A DNA stretch of 64,000 bases from Adiantum capillus-veneris (GCA_014529385.2 CM043967.1:84638278-84702277); one strand, 5' to 3'; shown: positions 32,707-43,559, counted from the first letter of the stretch. A program made the numbers and translations. Notes: generated by a model from the letters alone, not told the origin.

Positions 32707-33654
32707 TCAGCCCTCTTGTACATCTTCCTTACTTTCTTCTTCACTGGATGATTCCAAAGCTTCATCTTCACTTTGATCTTTACCTGTGGTTTGCTCTTCT
32801 TCCTCATCAACATCTTTTGGATCATTGTCTCCTCTTCTCTTAAACATTTTGATCCTTTTTCCTGCAATGGGAATCTTTACTTCTGTACCATCTAGTTCAG
32901 ACAAGCTGTAAGTAGCATTTTCATGCACATGCTTTACAACATACGGTCCAAACCATCTTTTTGAAAACTTACGCATGACTGTGTGCTGGTTATCAAGGCT
33001 ACTATCATACACCAAAACCCAGTCACCTTTGTCAATTTCTTTGCTCCTGAGTCGATGTCGCTTATCAAAGTAGTCCTTGTTTTTCAACCTTGCATTTTTG
33101 AGTCGTTCTTTTGCAGCTTCAATGTCTCGAGGTCTTCTCTCTAGCTGCCTTATACGCAGTGCAAGGAGATCTTCCCTGCTAAGCCCCTCTTGCCAAGGTA
33201 GTACATTCCATGTGGGAATTGTATCTTCAATCGGCATCACTGGCTTTTGACCATACGTTAGCTCCGCAAGCATGTAGCCAGTTACTGAGCTATGTGTTGT
33301 ACGATCAGCCCATAAAGCATATGGTAACAATTTTGGCCACTCACCAACTCTTCCTTCGCAAGCCTTGGCCAAAGCTTTAATGATAGGAGGATGCCCTTTT
33401 TCACTCTTTCCATTGCCGTCAGGGTTGTAAGCTGTAGTAAGAGAAAGCTTGATTCCTAATCTAGAAAAGAACTCCCTTGCATCTTCGGCATCCAGCTCAC
33501 CTCTATCTGCAGTGATCTTTTCCACACAACCATAATGGCAAATCACCTCATCAAGAAGGAATTTGCACACAGCTTTTGTGGTTTTAGCTCTTAATGCTCT
33601 TCCTTCAACCTGATTAGTTAGGTCCTCTCGTGCAAGAACCAAGTATCTCATCTG
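32707..33654 (-). pseudogene. Element E integrase core and C-terminus
   Basis: The frame opens in phase directly after a TAG at 33655-33657. It carries ITADRGELD (second catalytic Asp) and GNGKSEKGHPP (catalytic Glu), 35-40 residues apart as in the DDE core. A basic linker (RRPRDIEAAKERLK) and a GPYVVKHVHENATYSL C-terminal barrel follow. The last ~50 residues are very acidic (DVDEEEEQTT..EEESKEDV), and no chromodomain is visible. The catalytic residues are intact in this part. Confidence 0.85.
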
Positions 33655-34563
33655 CTAGAGTCCTAAAGGCATTGTGACTAGATCCACAACCCATTTATAG
33701 TGCATGGCTAGTGGATATGTAGGGGGCAATCCATCACGATGTCGAACATTTGAATACATTTGACAAGTTACACATGACTCTACAAATTGAGATACATCTT
33801 TATACATACCCTTCCACCAGTATTTTTCTTTCAACTTGGAGAAGGTTGCCCATACACCCCTATGTCCAGCCCATAGACTCTCATGAAACTCTTGCATGAG
33901 CTTTACTTGAGTCTCTTTTTTACATATAACCTGTTGTGGTGTAACACCCTTTTGTTTAGGATGCTTCCACAAGTAACCATCCCTTAAAAAGTACCCATAC
34001 GCTTTCCTGCGTATCCTCTTGAATTCTTGTTCAGACCAATCATCCTGTTTTGTTAGAGTACTCAAGTAGCTTCCAATAGAAAACCAATCACCTTCATAAA
34101 GATCTTTCAAGAACAATTCAAGTGAATTAGTCATGCAGACATTGTTACCTTTGACATGAGAGATAGAATAGAACTTTGTACGTACATCATCTCCCTCATC
34201 AATCATTTGTGACTCATCTTCATACCTTGCCCTTGATAGCATATCTGCCAATGTATTGTCTTTACCTGCAATGTGCTTAAACTCGGGATTTAAGGACTTA
34301 ATGTAGGCAATCCACCGCAACATAGCAATGTCTGGCGTTGAGCAGCTTGTAATCATCCCAAGAAGTGGTAGACAATCTGTTTCTACAACCACACATGCAC
34401 CAATTATGTACTCTTTCCCACTTTTCAAGCCTGTAACCATACCCCATAACTCTCTCTTTATCTGTGGATAGTTTATTTGGCGAGCACTTAGTACCTTTGC
34501 TCCAAATCCTACCACATACCTGTGTCCTTCTTTGTCATCTTGCCCTATTAATAGCCCATCCAA
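33655..34563 (-). pseudogene. Element E RNase H and integrase N-terminus, ending at TAG
   Basis: The RNase H part shows QIKRELWGM, ETDCLPL and AGKDNTLADMLSR, conserved positions of gypsy RNase H. The integrase zinc domain follows as HESLWAGHRGV and CVTCQ (H-H-C-C). The frame then reaches the first catalytic Asp in WVVDLVTMP and stops at TAG (33655-33657), with the integrase continuing in the same frame beyond. The start overlaps the RT frame by 29 bp in another phase, so a frameshift lies within RNase H. Confidence 0.85.
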
Positions 34564-35692
34564 TCCCTATAGGACTGGTGTCTACTGTCACAATTACTGG
34601 CCTTTGACACTCATAGTCTACCTTTCTCAAAGTCGTTGCTGACTGGAGCAACTCCTTGAGCTTTTTCATGGATTTTACATGTGCTTCTGTCCATTTAAAC
34701 TTTTGATTCTTTCTAACCAGCTGATAAAGAGGATCAACTACATGTGCATAATGTGGAATCCAAATAACATAGAAGACACATGCTCCTAGAAACCTTCTAA
34801 CCTCAGTGATGCTAGTGCACGTTTCTTTCATTCTTTGGATGGAATCTACCTTTGTTGGACAAGGTTTCCTACCATATGGCCCGCACATGTGCCCCACAAT
34901 AAGCACTTCATTGACACCAAACATAGAATGTTTCCCTGACAATGTAAGATTCACTTCTTCCAACCTAGACAAAATTTTATCAGAATCATTTATGTGATTT
35001 ACCACAAACCTGCGACATCCCTTGAGATCCAAAGCTTCATCTTTGTCACTTTCTTCACATCCTTTGATAGGCAAATCATCAATGAAAGGCATTGTGATTT
35101 GAGGAATAAAGTCACGTAATACCTTATTCATCCCATTCATCATATGTGCAACCGAGTTGGTTGCTCCTTGTGGCAAGGTACACATCCTTACCAAACCCAA
35201 AGGTGTCCTCATGGTTGTCAAGTCTCTGCTTTCGATTGCAAGTTGAAATTGATCATACCCTGAGTAGAGATCCCCCATTGAGTAGATTGCCCTCCCTGCA
35301 AACGCCTCTGCAAACTCATCCACAATTGGACCTGTACCTACATTTCTAATTGTCACCTTGTTCACTGGTTGCATATCTTGGATGAAGCATAGAGAACCAT
35401 TCTTTTTTGGAACTGTGAACCACCTGTTTGAGTATGGAGCACAAGAAGGCTCCAAGATTCCCATTTTGATTTTCTCATTTTGTAGCTCTACTAACTTTGG
35501 CAAATGAGCCTTTGGAACCGGAATAGGCCGCAGATTCCAAGGCACATGAGGTATTGTGAAAATTACCATAGGAGCTACAATAGAAGGATCAACACATCCT
35601 ATCTCATGTGGCTCAAATGCAAAAGCCTTACCATGCTTTGAAAGCATTTCTTTGAAGCACTTTGTCTCCTCCTTTGTTAGAACTCCTCGCAA
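34535..35692 (-). pseudogene. Element E reverse transcriptase
   Basis: A 385-codon uninterrupted frame. It begins in the pre-RT segment (KHGKAFAFEPHEIG) and shows WNLRPIPVPKAHLP, RWFTVPKKNGSLCF, SMGDLYSGYDQFQLAI and LPQGATNS. The catalytic box is FIDDLPIKG (position of YxDD/FLDD), followed by VGHMCGPYGRKP and RRFLGACVFY thumb motifs. RNase H begins with IVTVDTSPIGIGWAI. The frame itself appears catalytically complete. The divergent wording (PYSNRWFTVPKKNG, FIDD) sets it apart from the RTs of C and D. Lineage placement needs a phylogeny. Confidence 0.9.
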
Positions 35693-36159
35693 CCAATCTG
35701 CAACTCTTGGAAAGACTCCTTTGTGAAGGTATGCCCAATATTTTTAGGATTCCTCAAACTTGGTTGTAAAGAAGCCTGCTCAATCTTTTCCCTGTTGTTG
35801 GGTGGTAAGGGTGAAGCTATTGGTTTCACCTTCTTTGCTACACTCTTGTACTTAGTTTCAATATGGACTTTTGGACCAACTGTTTGGTTTTCTTTAAAGG
35901 CTTCTATTACTTGATACATTTCCATAGAGCAAACTTCCACAACTTCATTTTCAAGATGCAAACTAGACCCCATTATAGTATCAAGATCACCCATAGTATC
36001 TACAAAAGAAACTTGTTCACACAAACCCAAAACATTTTCAGTAGGCTCTAGCAACCCACTCTTTATCATGCCTATTTGTACATTATGCACATATTGCCTC
36101 TCACATCTCTTCAAATCTTCAAGTTTTGTAAAACATACTGATCCATTCCTTGTTACCAA
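35677..36159 (-). pseudogene. Element E protease-RT linker
   Basis: A 160-codon frame without a recognised domain, overlapping the RT frame by 16 bp in another phase. It is hydrophilic with acidic stretches and a Lys-rich YKSVAKKVKPIASP segment. It is probably the connector in the original polyprotein. Confidence 0.6.
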
Positions 36160-36236
36160 GGAGCTCGTTGAGAAAGTTTCACCTATTTTTGGATCAGGCG
36201 AGACCCTTTTTCTTTTTGTACCACTGCAATCCCGCT

Positions 36237-36883
36237 TTACAATGGTACTTGGCCAAAACCCATCATTTCTCTATGATCATGAAACTCTTTGCTCACCTTT
36301 GGTAGAGGATGTTCTCTGAGGTTGTCACGGTTTCTTTCATGGTTTACACAAACTGTGAGAAATTGGACCGCTCGTTTACCATCTTTGCTACGTATCCTAG
36401 CATATGCTGAACCATCGTCCATTACCTTTATTTCCATTCGAACTCCCATAATGTGGGGCTGTCCAAGGATGAGATGATATGAAGATGTATCCTGTACAAA
36501 GAAGTTTTGGTCAATCTTTACATTACCTATTGTCACCTTCACACCTGGACATGCTGCATACAATTCATCGGATGAATTGTTTGCCACTTTTACCATGCAG
36601 CCATGATCTGTGTTCATTGGCCATTTGCACTTGTTGTAGAGACTCTTTGACATTATGTTTTTTCTGAACCATGGTTAATCAAGGCAAAAAATGTCTCTTC
36701 AAGATCACCTATCTTGACCAAAGTTTCTGTAGTAGCCCTTGCCCAGTGACTTCGTGAATAGTAGCTCTTAGGAATATCTTCAAATTCTTCATCATCATTT
36801 GAGAAATGCACTTGCTTCACTCTCCCACTAGATTGGTAGCATCCTACCACAGCTCCATCATCCTCCTTATTTTGCAGCTGCAT
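36237..36883 (-). pseudogene. Element E retropepsin with Asn at the active site and an A-run frameshift
   Basis: The frame 36883-36653 ends FFALINHGSEKT-stop, and the next (36653-36237) begins MSKSLYNKCKW. The junction lies in an A run (GAAAAAACATAATG): removing two A would join the frames. The active-site turn is INHGS, where retropepsins have D-x-G, so Asp is replaced by Asn. Downstream YHLILGQPHIMGVRME is the second conserved protease strand (I-L-G-x-P). Both changes would abolish activity. Confidence 0.78.
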
Positions 36884-36913
36884 TCCTTGTGTCTTCGAGG
36901 TTTCCCCTTCAAC

Positions 36914-37819
36914 CTATGGACGAGAAACTTCAGCAAGAGTTTGCCTCTTCCTCTTGATGATGTCAATGATCTCCTCATGGAATTCACGCTTTGCAATGCC
37001 AAGAACTTCTCCCAGAGTAAACTCAATCTTGCTATTCAAGATCCTTTCCTCCAAGACTTTCTTTAAATCTGTAGCAACCTCAATATCAGATTGTAGTTTA
37101 TAAGTTGGGCCTTTTGTCTTACCTTTTGTTGGCTCTTTCTTCTTTCTTGTTGTAGACTCCTCCATGAGTACTTCAGGTGGAGATGCTCCTTTTGTTGAGG
37201 GTGTTTGAGAAGGCATTGAGTCGCTTCTTCCCCCACTTCTAGAAGCTCTTTTTGATGGTCCTTCATCAGCATTCTCACGTCTGCGCTTCTCTTCTACAAT
37301 TGCCTCATTTTGTTGGCATTTTGTAAGGTACGCATGCACTGACAATGAGTCCACTAGATCATTCCATCCTGTTTCTAGACGTATGCAATCACTTGCTTCA
37401 TGTAGAATCTCTTTTGTAAGCTTTTCCTTTTTAGCTAATTGCATGACATTTGGCCAAATTTGACCATGATGGTCACTCACCTCTTCATCACAAAAATGTT
37501 CAATTTTTACTCCATAAGTAGCTGCCTCAACTGAAGAGGTGGCATGCTTAGTTGCCATATCTTCAACTAAGGTTTGCATTCCCCCTTTCCCAAACTTAGT
37601 TCTCAAGGGTAGACCTGTCTCTCTTAAGTGGATTTTACCATCCTTAAAAAAGACAACATCTTTTGACAAAGCATCACTAAAATCATCACAATCCCTTCTT
37701 ACATGGTCTGTACTATCACACCAAATACATCTATTAACAAACCCTTCTTTGGGATGTTGTCTTTGCCTAGGAAGTGGCCCTGATGGTTGGACTTTTTCTT
37801 CAAGCTTTGCAAGCTTCAC
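36914..37819 (-). pseudogene. Element E gag C-terminal part with zinc knuckle
   Basis: A 301-codon frame. Residues about 31-44 are CIWCDSTDHVRRDC, an exact C-X2-C-X4-H-X4-C knuckle for RNA binding. A long charged region follows, then a basic Ser/Thr-rich segment (RASRSGGRSDSMPS, RKKKEPTKGKTKG). It is frameshifted against both neighbouring frames. Confidence 0.8.
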
Positions 37820-38582
37820 CTCAAGTGACGCATTCCCTTCACAAGCTCATCTAGCATGGACTCATCAAACTTATGAGCGATAAAATTAGGCTTTACCATT
37901 TTGTCAGAAGTTGAGGTGGAAGGACTTGTAGTGTTTACTACCATCTTGTCCCTTCTTCTTTGTCGTTTGGCAAGCAGTGAGATAGCACCTTCAACCTCAT
38001 TCCAGTCGGTCTTTAGTCCTTGCTCAGCATCTTTATCTTCAAGAAGAAGCTCCAAATTTATTGAAACTCTTTACCTGCAGCTTGTAAGAAAAGATCTGTC
38101 TTCTCTAAATCTAGTGTGGCCCTTTCTGTCCTTGTGAGTTGTGCATAGCGCCGCTCAAATTCCCTAAGTAGCTTTGTTATTGATAGTCCTTGCTTTTGCT
38201 TGACTACCTATTCTAAGAATGTCCTTTTGGTCACTCTCTCAGAGTCCTCCATGAAATATTTCTCCTTTAAAGCTACTTTGAGTTCTTCCCAATTTCTCCC
38301 ATGCCCATCTTTAATTCCCCTAACATGTTCTCTAATTTCTGGAGCAACAACTAGCTCAAAGCTTTGAATCATCTCACCTTCTGACACGCGATGCAGCTCC
38401 ATCTCCTTCACATACTCGCGTAAGTACTTGGTTACATCTTTGCCATTGAACTGATCCATTCTGTTGATGACCGCTTGTATGGCCTTCGTTGCTGAAATCT
38501 TCCTTCTTTCAGTAGCATGTTGTTGTTGCATGAACATTGCAAATGCTTGAAACATTTGCATTGTTGCTGGGTCAAAATGCAT
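37816..38582 (-). pseudogene. Element E gag N-terminal part
   Basis: The frame 38582-38208 starts MHFDPATMQMFQAFAMFM about 80 bp from the 5' LTR. It carries a capsid-like helix-rich core (TKAIQAVINRMDQFNGKDV, KYLREYVKEM, WEELKVALKEKY), ending at a TAG at 38208. The same frame continues (KQKQGLSITKLLREFERRYAQL) to a second frame at 38055-37816. Function by position: capsid. Confidence 0.75.
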
Positions 38583-38644
38583 ACCCTATTGCTCAACATG
38601 ATCACCCATGGTTACCCACAAACTCTCACCCTGGCAGTTTCGCA

Positions 38645-38660
38645 TCGGGTTCACCAAAAA
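38645..38660 (-). other. Element E candidate primer-binding site
   Basis: The minus strand after the LTR end (..CGACA) reads TATTTT, then TGGTGAACCCGATGCG. TGG at the start fits a tRNA 3' CCA. I could not assign the tRNA, and the 6-base spacer is longer than usual. Confidence 0.4.
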
Positions 38661-38662
38661 TA

Positions 38663-39272
38663 TGTCGAGAAATTTGCGATCTTGTCAGGAAAGCACCGGG
38701 CTTATGGTTGTGAGAGTTTGTGAGAGAACTCAAAAAAACTATATGAAGGGGTTAAACCATAGATGCCATGAAGACTAGGGTATGGAAAGAAGTGCAATCA
38801 AAGAAGACCCACTCTTTGTCTCTTGCACTCACACACACAAAGAAAGAACACAAAAGAGAATGTCAAAATAACACAAAGATGAAAACATCAAGGCTATGGT
38901 CATATCGTATCATGGGTAGTATGAAAGGGTTAATAAATGAGTTAATGGAATTCAATCTTGGCTGACCAAATAGGCTACGAATTGTTCTTTGGAATTGTAG
39001 TTTTGTGCTTACCATAATATATATATTTTGTCTAGTGATTGGGATTAATTGTGTATACAAATCCTCTTGGTTCATAGCAAGATAACTACGCTTACGTCAA
39101 AAGAAAAGTTATAGTCTATGAGAGGTAGTATAATGGGATCCGGTGATAGAAGGCTTATAATTATACTTAAATATGCATATGTACATTATAGGAAAGATAA
39201 TTATGTATCTAAAAAATTACAAGATAGATCTTGTAGCATGGGTTCCCACTATGTACGTGTCACAGCACGACA
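38663..39272 (-). mobile_element. Element E 5' LTR
   Basis: 610 bp, TGTCGAG..GCACGACA on the plus strand, matching 31998-32648 except for the 42-bp duplication and scattered substitutions. It contains the same TATATATATTTTG block near 39017. Confidence 0.92.
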
Positions 39273-39276
39273 GCGT

Positions 39277-39949
39277 CATAAGCAGAGTAGTTCTGCTGAG
39301 CTGCATCAAGCTTCTTGCTTTCAAATTCAATTGACCGTCCGTCTTGTAACAGGACTGCTTCAATAGCACGGTTACTGGCATCCGTTTCCAAAATGAATGG
39401 TTTCAAAGGATCTACAATAGCCAGTATAGGAGCTGTAGCTAATGCATCCTTGAGCGTATCAAAACTGTGCTGTTGAGCCGATCCCCACTGAAAAGCTTTG
39501 CCTTTGCCTTTTAGTTGATCCGTCATGCGAACAACAATGTTAGTATAGTTTTTAACGAGCCTTTGGTAAAAACCTGCAAATCCCAAAAAAATATGTAATT
39601 CTTCTATATTTTTAGGAGAAGGCCAGTTCCGGATGGTATCCACTTTGGATTGATCCATATATAGCCCATTAGCTGAAATAACATGCCCTAAATAGTGAAT
39701 TTTGTCTTTTAGAAAATCACATTTAGATTCCTTGGCATATAATTTGTTTGTCTGTAACAACTCAAACACCTGCCTGAGATGTTGTAAGTGTTCTTCTTCA
39801 GAAGCACTATAGACTAGGATGTCATCGAGGAAAACAATGACAAATTTGCCCAAATATGGCTTCAAGACACTATCCAAAGTGTCATGAATGTTGCGGGTGC
39901 ATTGGTTAACCCAAAGGGCATTACCAAGAACTCGTAGTGTCCAAACCAT
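39277..39949 (-). pseudogene. Element C RT C-terminus and RNase H proximal part
   Basis: Shows VIVFLDDILVYS (catalytic FLDD box intact), HLGHVISANG-like YLGHVISANGLYMD, and FLGFAGFYQRLVKNY thumb motifs. RNase H begins at ILETDASNRAIEAVL (first Asp) and runs to QQNYSAYD, where element E is inserted. The N-terminus is frameshifted relative to 39862-40263 at about 39890. Confidence 0.85.
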
Positions 39950-40263
39950 GTTCGAAATGCAGTTTTGGGTATATCGGCAAGTCGAATACGGACTTGGTGA
40001 TATCCTGACCGCAAGTCTATTTTCCTAAAAATGCGAGCATGAGTGAGTTTGTCAAACAACTCATCTACTCTGGTCAGTGGGTATTTGTTCTTAACCGTAA
40101 CCGCATTTAAGCCACGGTAGTCTACGCACATGCTCATACTGCCGTCTTTTTTCTTCACTAGTAGGATAGGCGAAGTCCATGGTGAAGAACTGGGTTGTAT
40201 AAACCCTCTGCTAAGGTAGTCAGCAAGCCGACGTTCCACCTTAGCAGCTTTCGAATAACTCAT
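39862..40263 (-). pseudogene. Element C RT N-terminal half
   Basis: RT fingers and palm: [54 protein letters not shown] (first catalytic Asp in KIDLRSGY) and [12 protein letters not shown]. These are the standard Ty3/gypsy blocks. The frame breaks just before the FLDD box. Confidence 0.87.
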
Positions 40264-40697
40264 ACAGTGAGTGGTTTACTAATAGGTTTACAGCCTGCAG
40301 CCACGTCAATGCTATGTTGCACTGATCGTGTCGGCGGTAATCTTGATGGCAAATCATTAGGAAAAATATCTTGAAATTCCTTTAATAATTTCTGTAATTG
40401 ACTAGCAATGTTTGCTTGTTTAGAATTAGCCATTGGTGGAACACATGAGAGAGAAGCATGCGGCGTTGAGGAATGTTCAACAGATTCAATGTTAGAAAGA
40501 AAATGAGATAGTGAGTAACATAAGAAAAACTGATCTATTTCATTATCAGAAACGAGCTGCATAAGCTCAGCGGTACAAATCAGTGGTGATGAAGGTATAT
40601 CTTTTTCTCCTAACAACAACACATGTGCGCCATGAGATTCAAACATCAAGCTGTTGTGCTCATAGCTACACTTCAGTGATGGTCCTAGGCTCTGCAT
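40260..40697 (-). pseudogene. Element C protease-RT connector
   Basis: 145 codons ending in the pre-RT motif LLKEFQDIFPNDLPSRLPP, then SVQHSIDVAAG. Both are typical of the stretch just before RT in chromoviruses. A stop at 40260 separates it from the RT frame. Confidence 0.75.
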
Positions 40698-41192
40698 TCA
40701 CTCCCTACCAAGAACCACATCTGCCCTTTCCATGTTCATAACCTGAAAATCCAAGCATGTGGAGTACCCTTGTACTTCCAATGGAACAGCTCGGCATTGA
40801 GTATCCCAGATTTTGGTATCATGTCCATTCATCATTGCTACCTTGTAGCGGTGGGTACTTGGAGTTTTATGCAATTTGAGTTTTTTCACCAATCCGTAAT
40901 TGATGAAATTGTGAGTAGCATCGTCATCTACCAAGATGCACACCTTGTGCCCTTGCAGATATCTGTACATACGTACTAACTCATGTGGTCCAAAGGTTGG
41001 TTGCCACATGGAAGCTGTGAGACAACATTCATGCACCACCTCGGTGTGTGTTACTTCCACTATAGAGAATCGTGAGGAAGACTCAAGAGGCAGCAGTTGC
41101 ATTGTGTGCACTGCTTTCTCCTTGTCCTGAGCAACAGATTTTCCCTTGGGACAATCCTTTTTTCCATGACCTCTTCCTAAACATTGAAACAT
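40698..41192 (-). pseudogene. Element C zinc-knuckle end and retropepsin
   Basis: Starts with the second half of a knuckle (CLGRGHGKKDC). The first Cys lies at the end of the previous frame (LCFNV), so the knuckle is split by a frameshift near 41185. The protease turn reads ILVDDDATHNFI: Asp is present, but the normal Gly two positions on is Asp. The second conserved block is ADVVLGRE. Activity is doubtful. Confidence 0.78.
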
Positions 41193-41973
41193 AATTTTTC
41201 TTTCTTAGCTTTATCAAAGTCCTCAGGAGAGAGAGGACTCCTAGACCCCTTGGGTTTTTTAGATGCATCCGAATTGGCAACTATAAATTTTCTTTTATTG
41301 TGCCCATATTGAGTGCGTGTATTACCATGTGTATTAGCAGGCACGTGACTATTATGTGTTTTCTTTTCATCTGGATCATCATGAATATGTGCTTTCACTA
41401 TGGTTTCCTCAAGTGTTTTAGGGTCTTGGGTCTTGACATACTTCTTAAGCTCGGGTGTCAGACCTCGTATGAACCCCCGTACTTGTTGAAAGGTATCTAA
41501 CTCTTCCAACTTGAGGATAACATCCCGATAGGGAGAGATATATTCAAGCAGTGATGGGTATTGGCGCATGGAATATGTGTCCCAAGCCGTCCAATTCCGA
41601 TTTGCCTCGTTTGTAGGCAAAAATTATTTGCTAAACATAGCTTCAAAAGCTGCCCAACTATGTGGTATGATGTTCTTGTCCTTGAGAGACATCCACCATT
41701 TGTAGGCCTTGCCTTCCAGAGTTAAGCTCGTTTGTAGAGCTCTGAGTGCATCCGGAGTACGCCGTAAGGTGTGAATTCATCCCACTTGCTGAGGAAGATA
41801 TTCACTGCATCCTTATTGCAGTCTCGGTCTTCTCCCTTAAAAATCGGTGGTTTGGTGTTTTTCAACAATTCCTCCACCTCTTTTGCAGTGAGAGTATGCA
41901 ACGTATCAGCATTTGGGCCCTGCCCTAGATAAGAAGGGCCTTGCCCTTGTTTAGCAACGTGTAGCTGAATCAA
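41177..41973 (-). pseudogene. Element C gag
   Basis: Two frames, 41973-41722 and 41620-41177, with connecting coding sequence in another phase (AYKWWMSLKDKN near 41680, then a TAA near 41625). Motifs are PPIFKGEDRD.., KWWMSL, and FIRGLTPELKKYVKTQDPKTLEE, typical of gypsy gag. It ends in a basic HNKRKFIVANSDASKKPKG tail before the knuckle. Confidence 0.82.
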
Positions 41974-42098
41974 TTAGACTTGAAAGCGTTAATTGATTTT
42001 ACCAAATAATTGTACTTGAACTCCCGTCAGAATGGTGTTCTTTAAGTCTCTGAGTTTTTGCATAATGCGCAGAGAATTTGGCTCGAAGTTTGTGCCGG

Positions 42099-42112
42099 CC
42101 TCGTCGATACCA
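42099..42112 (-). other. Element C candidate primer-binding site
   Basis: The minus strand after the LTR end TAACA reads T, then TGGTATCGACGAGG. The first seven bases match the initiator-Met site (TGGTATC) and the remainder does not, so the primer is uncertain. Confidence 0.5.
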
Positions 42113-42113
42113 A

Positions 42114-42266
42114 TGTTAGACAAGGGGAACTACAACCTAGGAGTCCACCACCCAACCACCCACTATATAGCATAGCCTATGGCCCTTTGCCCTAGTTGGA
42201 CTCCCTTTCCACACTCCCTAGCCCGGCCCTGCCCTTGTCTAGTCCGGCCTTGCTGATGTCTTGACA
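42114..42266 (-). mobile_element. Element C 5' LTR
   Basis: 153 bp, TGTTAGACAAGGGG..GTCTTGACA on the plus strand. Pairs with 30048-30199. Confidence 0.88.
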
Positions 42267-42271
42267 ATATT

Positions 42272-42284
42272 AGTTAGTATGACA
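42272..42284 (-). mobile_element. LTR-B terminus beyond element C
   Basis: The minus reading TGTCATACTAACT joins, after removing C and one TSD copy, to the rest of LTR-B. It matches the start of the D LTR (TGTCATAAAAACT at 46577). Confidence 0.75.
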
Positions 42285-42968
42285 TCGCAAATCCTACCTT
42301 GCATGGTGAAGGTCACAAAAGCTAAAGAAGTTCAAAGAGGGAGGAAAGAGTATCTCTTTTCTCACCTATGATGTCACCTATGGTGCTACCGACAAAGTGT
42401 TAGCCTTCGTCCAGCAATTTGATGCGGCCTTTGGAGATGAGGGCTTTACGGAGTCCTCCAAGCCATGCCATGTAGCTATGCACTTCCAAAAATAAGCTCA
42501 TCAATGGTGGGCTAGCCTTCGAGTTTCCATCATGAAGCAAGGACAAAGGACAAAGTGCTTACCAAATGGCACAACTTGAAGCTTCTCTCTCATGAGTCTA
42601 TCCACAAGTATGTAGACAAGTTCTGGGATTTGCATCTCAAGGCTACTGTCTTTCAAAAGATTGACTTTGCCGAGCAAAAGCAACAATTTTGTGTGGGATT
42701 ACCTGAAGTGATGGCCGAATACATCAACTCTCAATGGCCTGGTTCCATCACCGAAGTAATCCATCACACAATGGTTGCTTCATGCATCAATTTCCATCAA
42801 GGGGCTAGACGGAATGTCAAGCCCAGGGAAAACAAAGACAAACATGATGCAAAGGGGAAAACCAATGCTCAAAATTCTTCCCAAGGCACTTCCAACAACA
42901 ACAACAACAATCGGTGCAAGGAGAAGGGAGTTTACAAAGGAAAAAACAAAATCACTCCTGGAGCTTGA
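42285..42968 (+). pseudogene. Element D gag
   Basis: Broken capsid coding region. The most intact frame is 42555-42968 (LTKWHNLKLLSHESIHKYVD.., KQQFCVGLPEVMAEYI). The upstream part (YDVTYGATDKVLAFVQQFDA, HVAMHF, QWWASL) is in other frames with a TAA near 42493. The C-terminal tail is basic, with a short Asn run from AAC repeats (42895-42911). Confidence 0.82.
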
Positions 42969-43559
42969 AGCTTTTTGCAAGGACCATAAGTGTTTCAAGT
43001 GTGGGGAGCAAGGACATGGCTATATTCTTGCCCCAAGAAGAATGTTCACAATGAGACTCCTAGGGCTTCCACCATTGAAGCTCCAAAAGAGGATGTTCAT
43101 TGCAAAGGATCATCACTTTCCTATGCTTGGGGAAAGGTAAGAGAGCATGATGCCTTCATCTTGTTTGACCCTGGCTCTACTCACAACTTCATATCAACGG
43201 AGTTGGCCACCAAGTTGGGCATTCAAGCTTTTGAGATGGAAGATATGGTAACTGACACAACTTTCAAGGGACAACAAGCCTCCGTTACTCCCTTGATTGG
43301 GAAGTTGAGGCTTCATGTCCAAAGCTATGTCGACAAAGAAGACTTTTTCATCTCTCCTCTCCAACATGAGGATGTTATCCTAGGGGCCCCATGGTTTGAT
43401 CGCATGGCTACCAATATGAAGTTCCCTGAAAGGAGAATCTACTTCACCTATAGGGGAAAGAACATGTATATAGATGCTAGTGAGCGCAGTCGCACTAATC
43501 CACTTGTAAATCCTCTTGCTTTTGATAAATTAATGAAGATCTTAGTTTTGCGTACATGA
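42969..43559 (+). pseudogene. Element D zinc knuckle and retropepsin
   Basis: The knuckle CFKCGEQGHGY lacks its last Cys in frame: a 1-nt loss near 43027 moves the Cys (..SCPKK) into the next frame. The protease follows in 42990-43559: ILFDPGSTHNFIS is the active-site turn (Asp present; Pro where Ser/Thr is usual), and EDVILGAPWF is the second conserved block. The frame runs to a stop at 43557-43559. Confidence 0.82.

Larger units (their letters stand above)
31994..39276 (-). mobile_element. Element E: Ty3/gypsy-type element nested in element C (with TSDs)
   Basis: The element proper is 31998-39272, flanked by GCGT at 31994-31997 and 39273-39276. LTRs are 651 and 610 bp. Minus-strand order is gag with zinc knuckle, protease, RT, RNase H, integrase. 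It interrupts RNase H of element C between SAYD and RELYA. The open frames of E are longer than those of C, which fits a younger insertion, yet several frameshifts and one TAG are present. Confidence 0.9.
30048..42266 (-). mobile_element. Element C: chromovirus-type Ty3/gypsy element, nested in LTR-B
   Basis: Bounded by 152- and 153-bp LTRs and a 5-bp target duplication ATATT (30043-30047 and 42267-42271). Minus-strand order is gag, zinc knuckle, protease, RT, RNase H, integrase, chromodomain, the Ty3/gypsy order. RNase H is split by element E (31998-39272), so C itself is about 4.9 kb. Frameshifts and stops in gag, RT and integrase make it inactive. After removal of C and one TSD the flanks reconstitute LTR-B. 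Confidence 0.9.
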
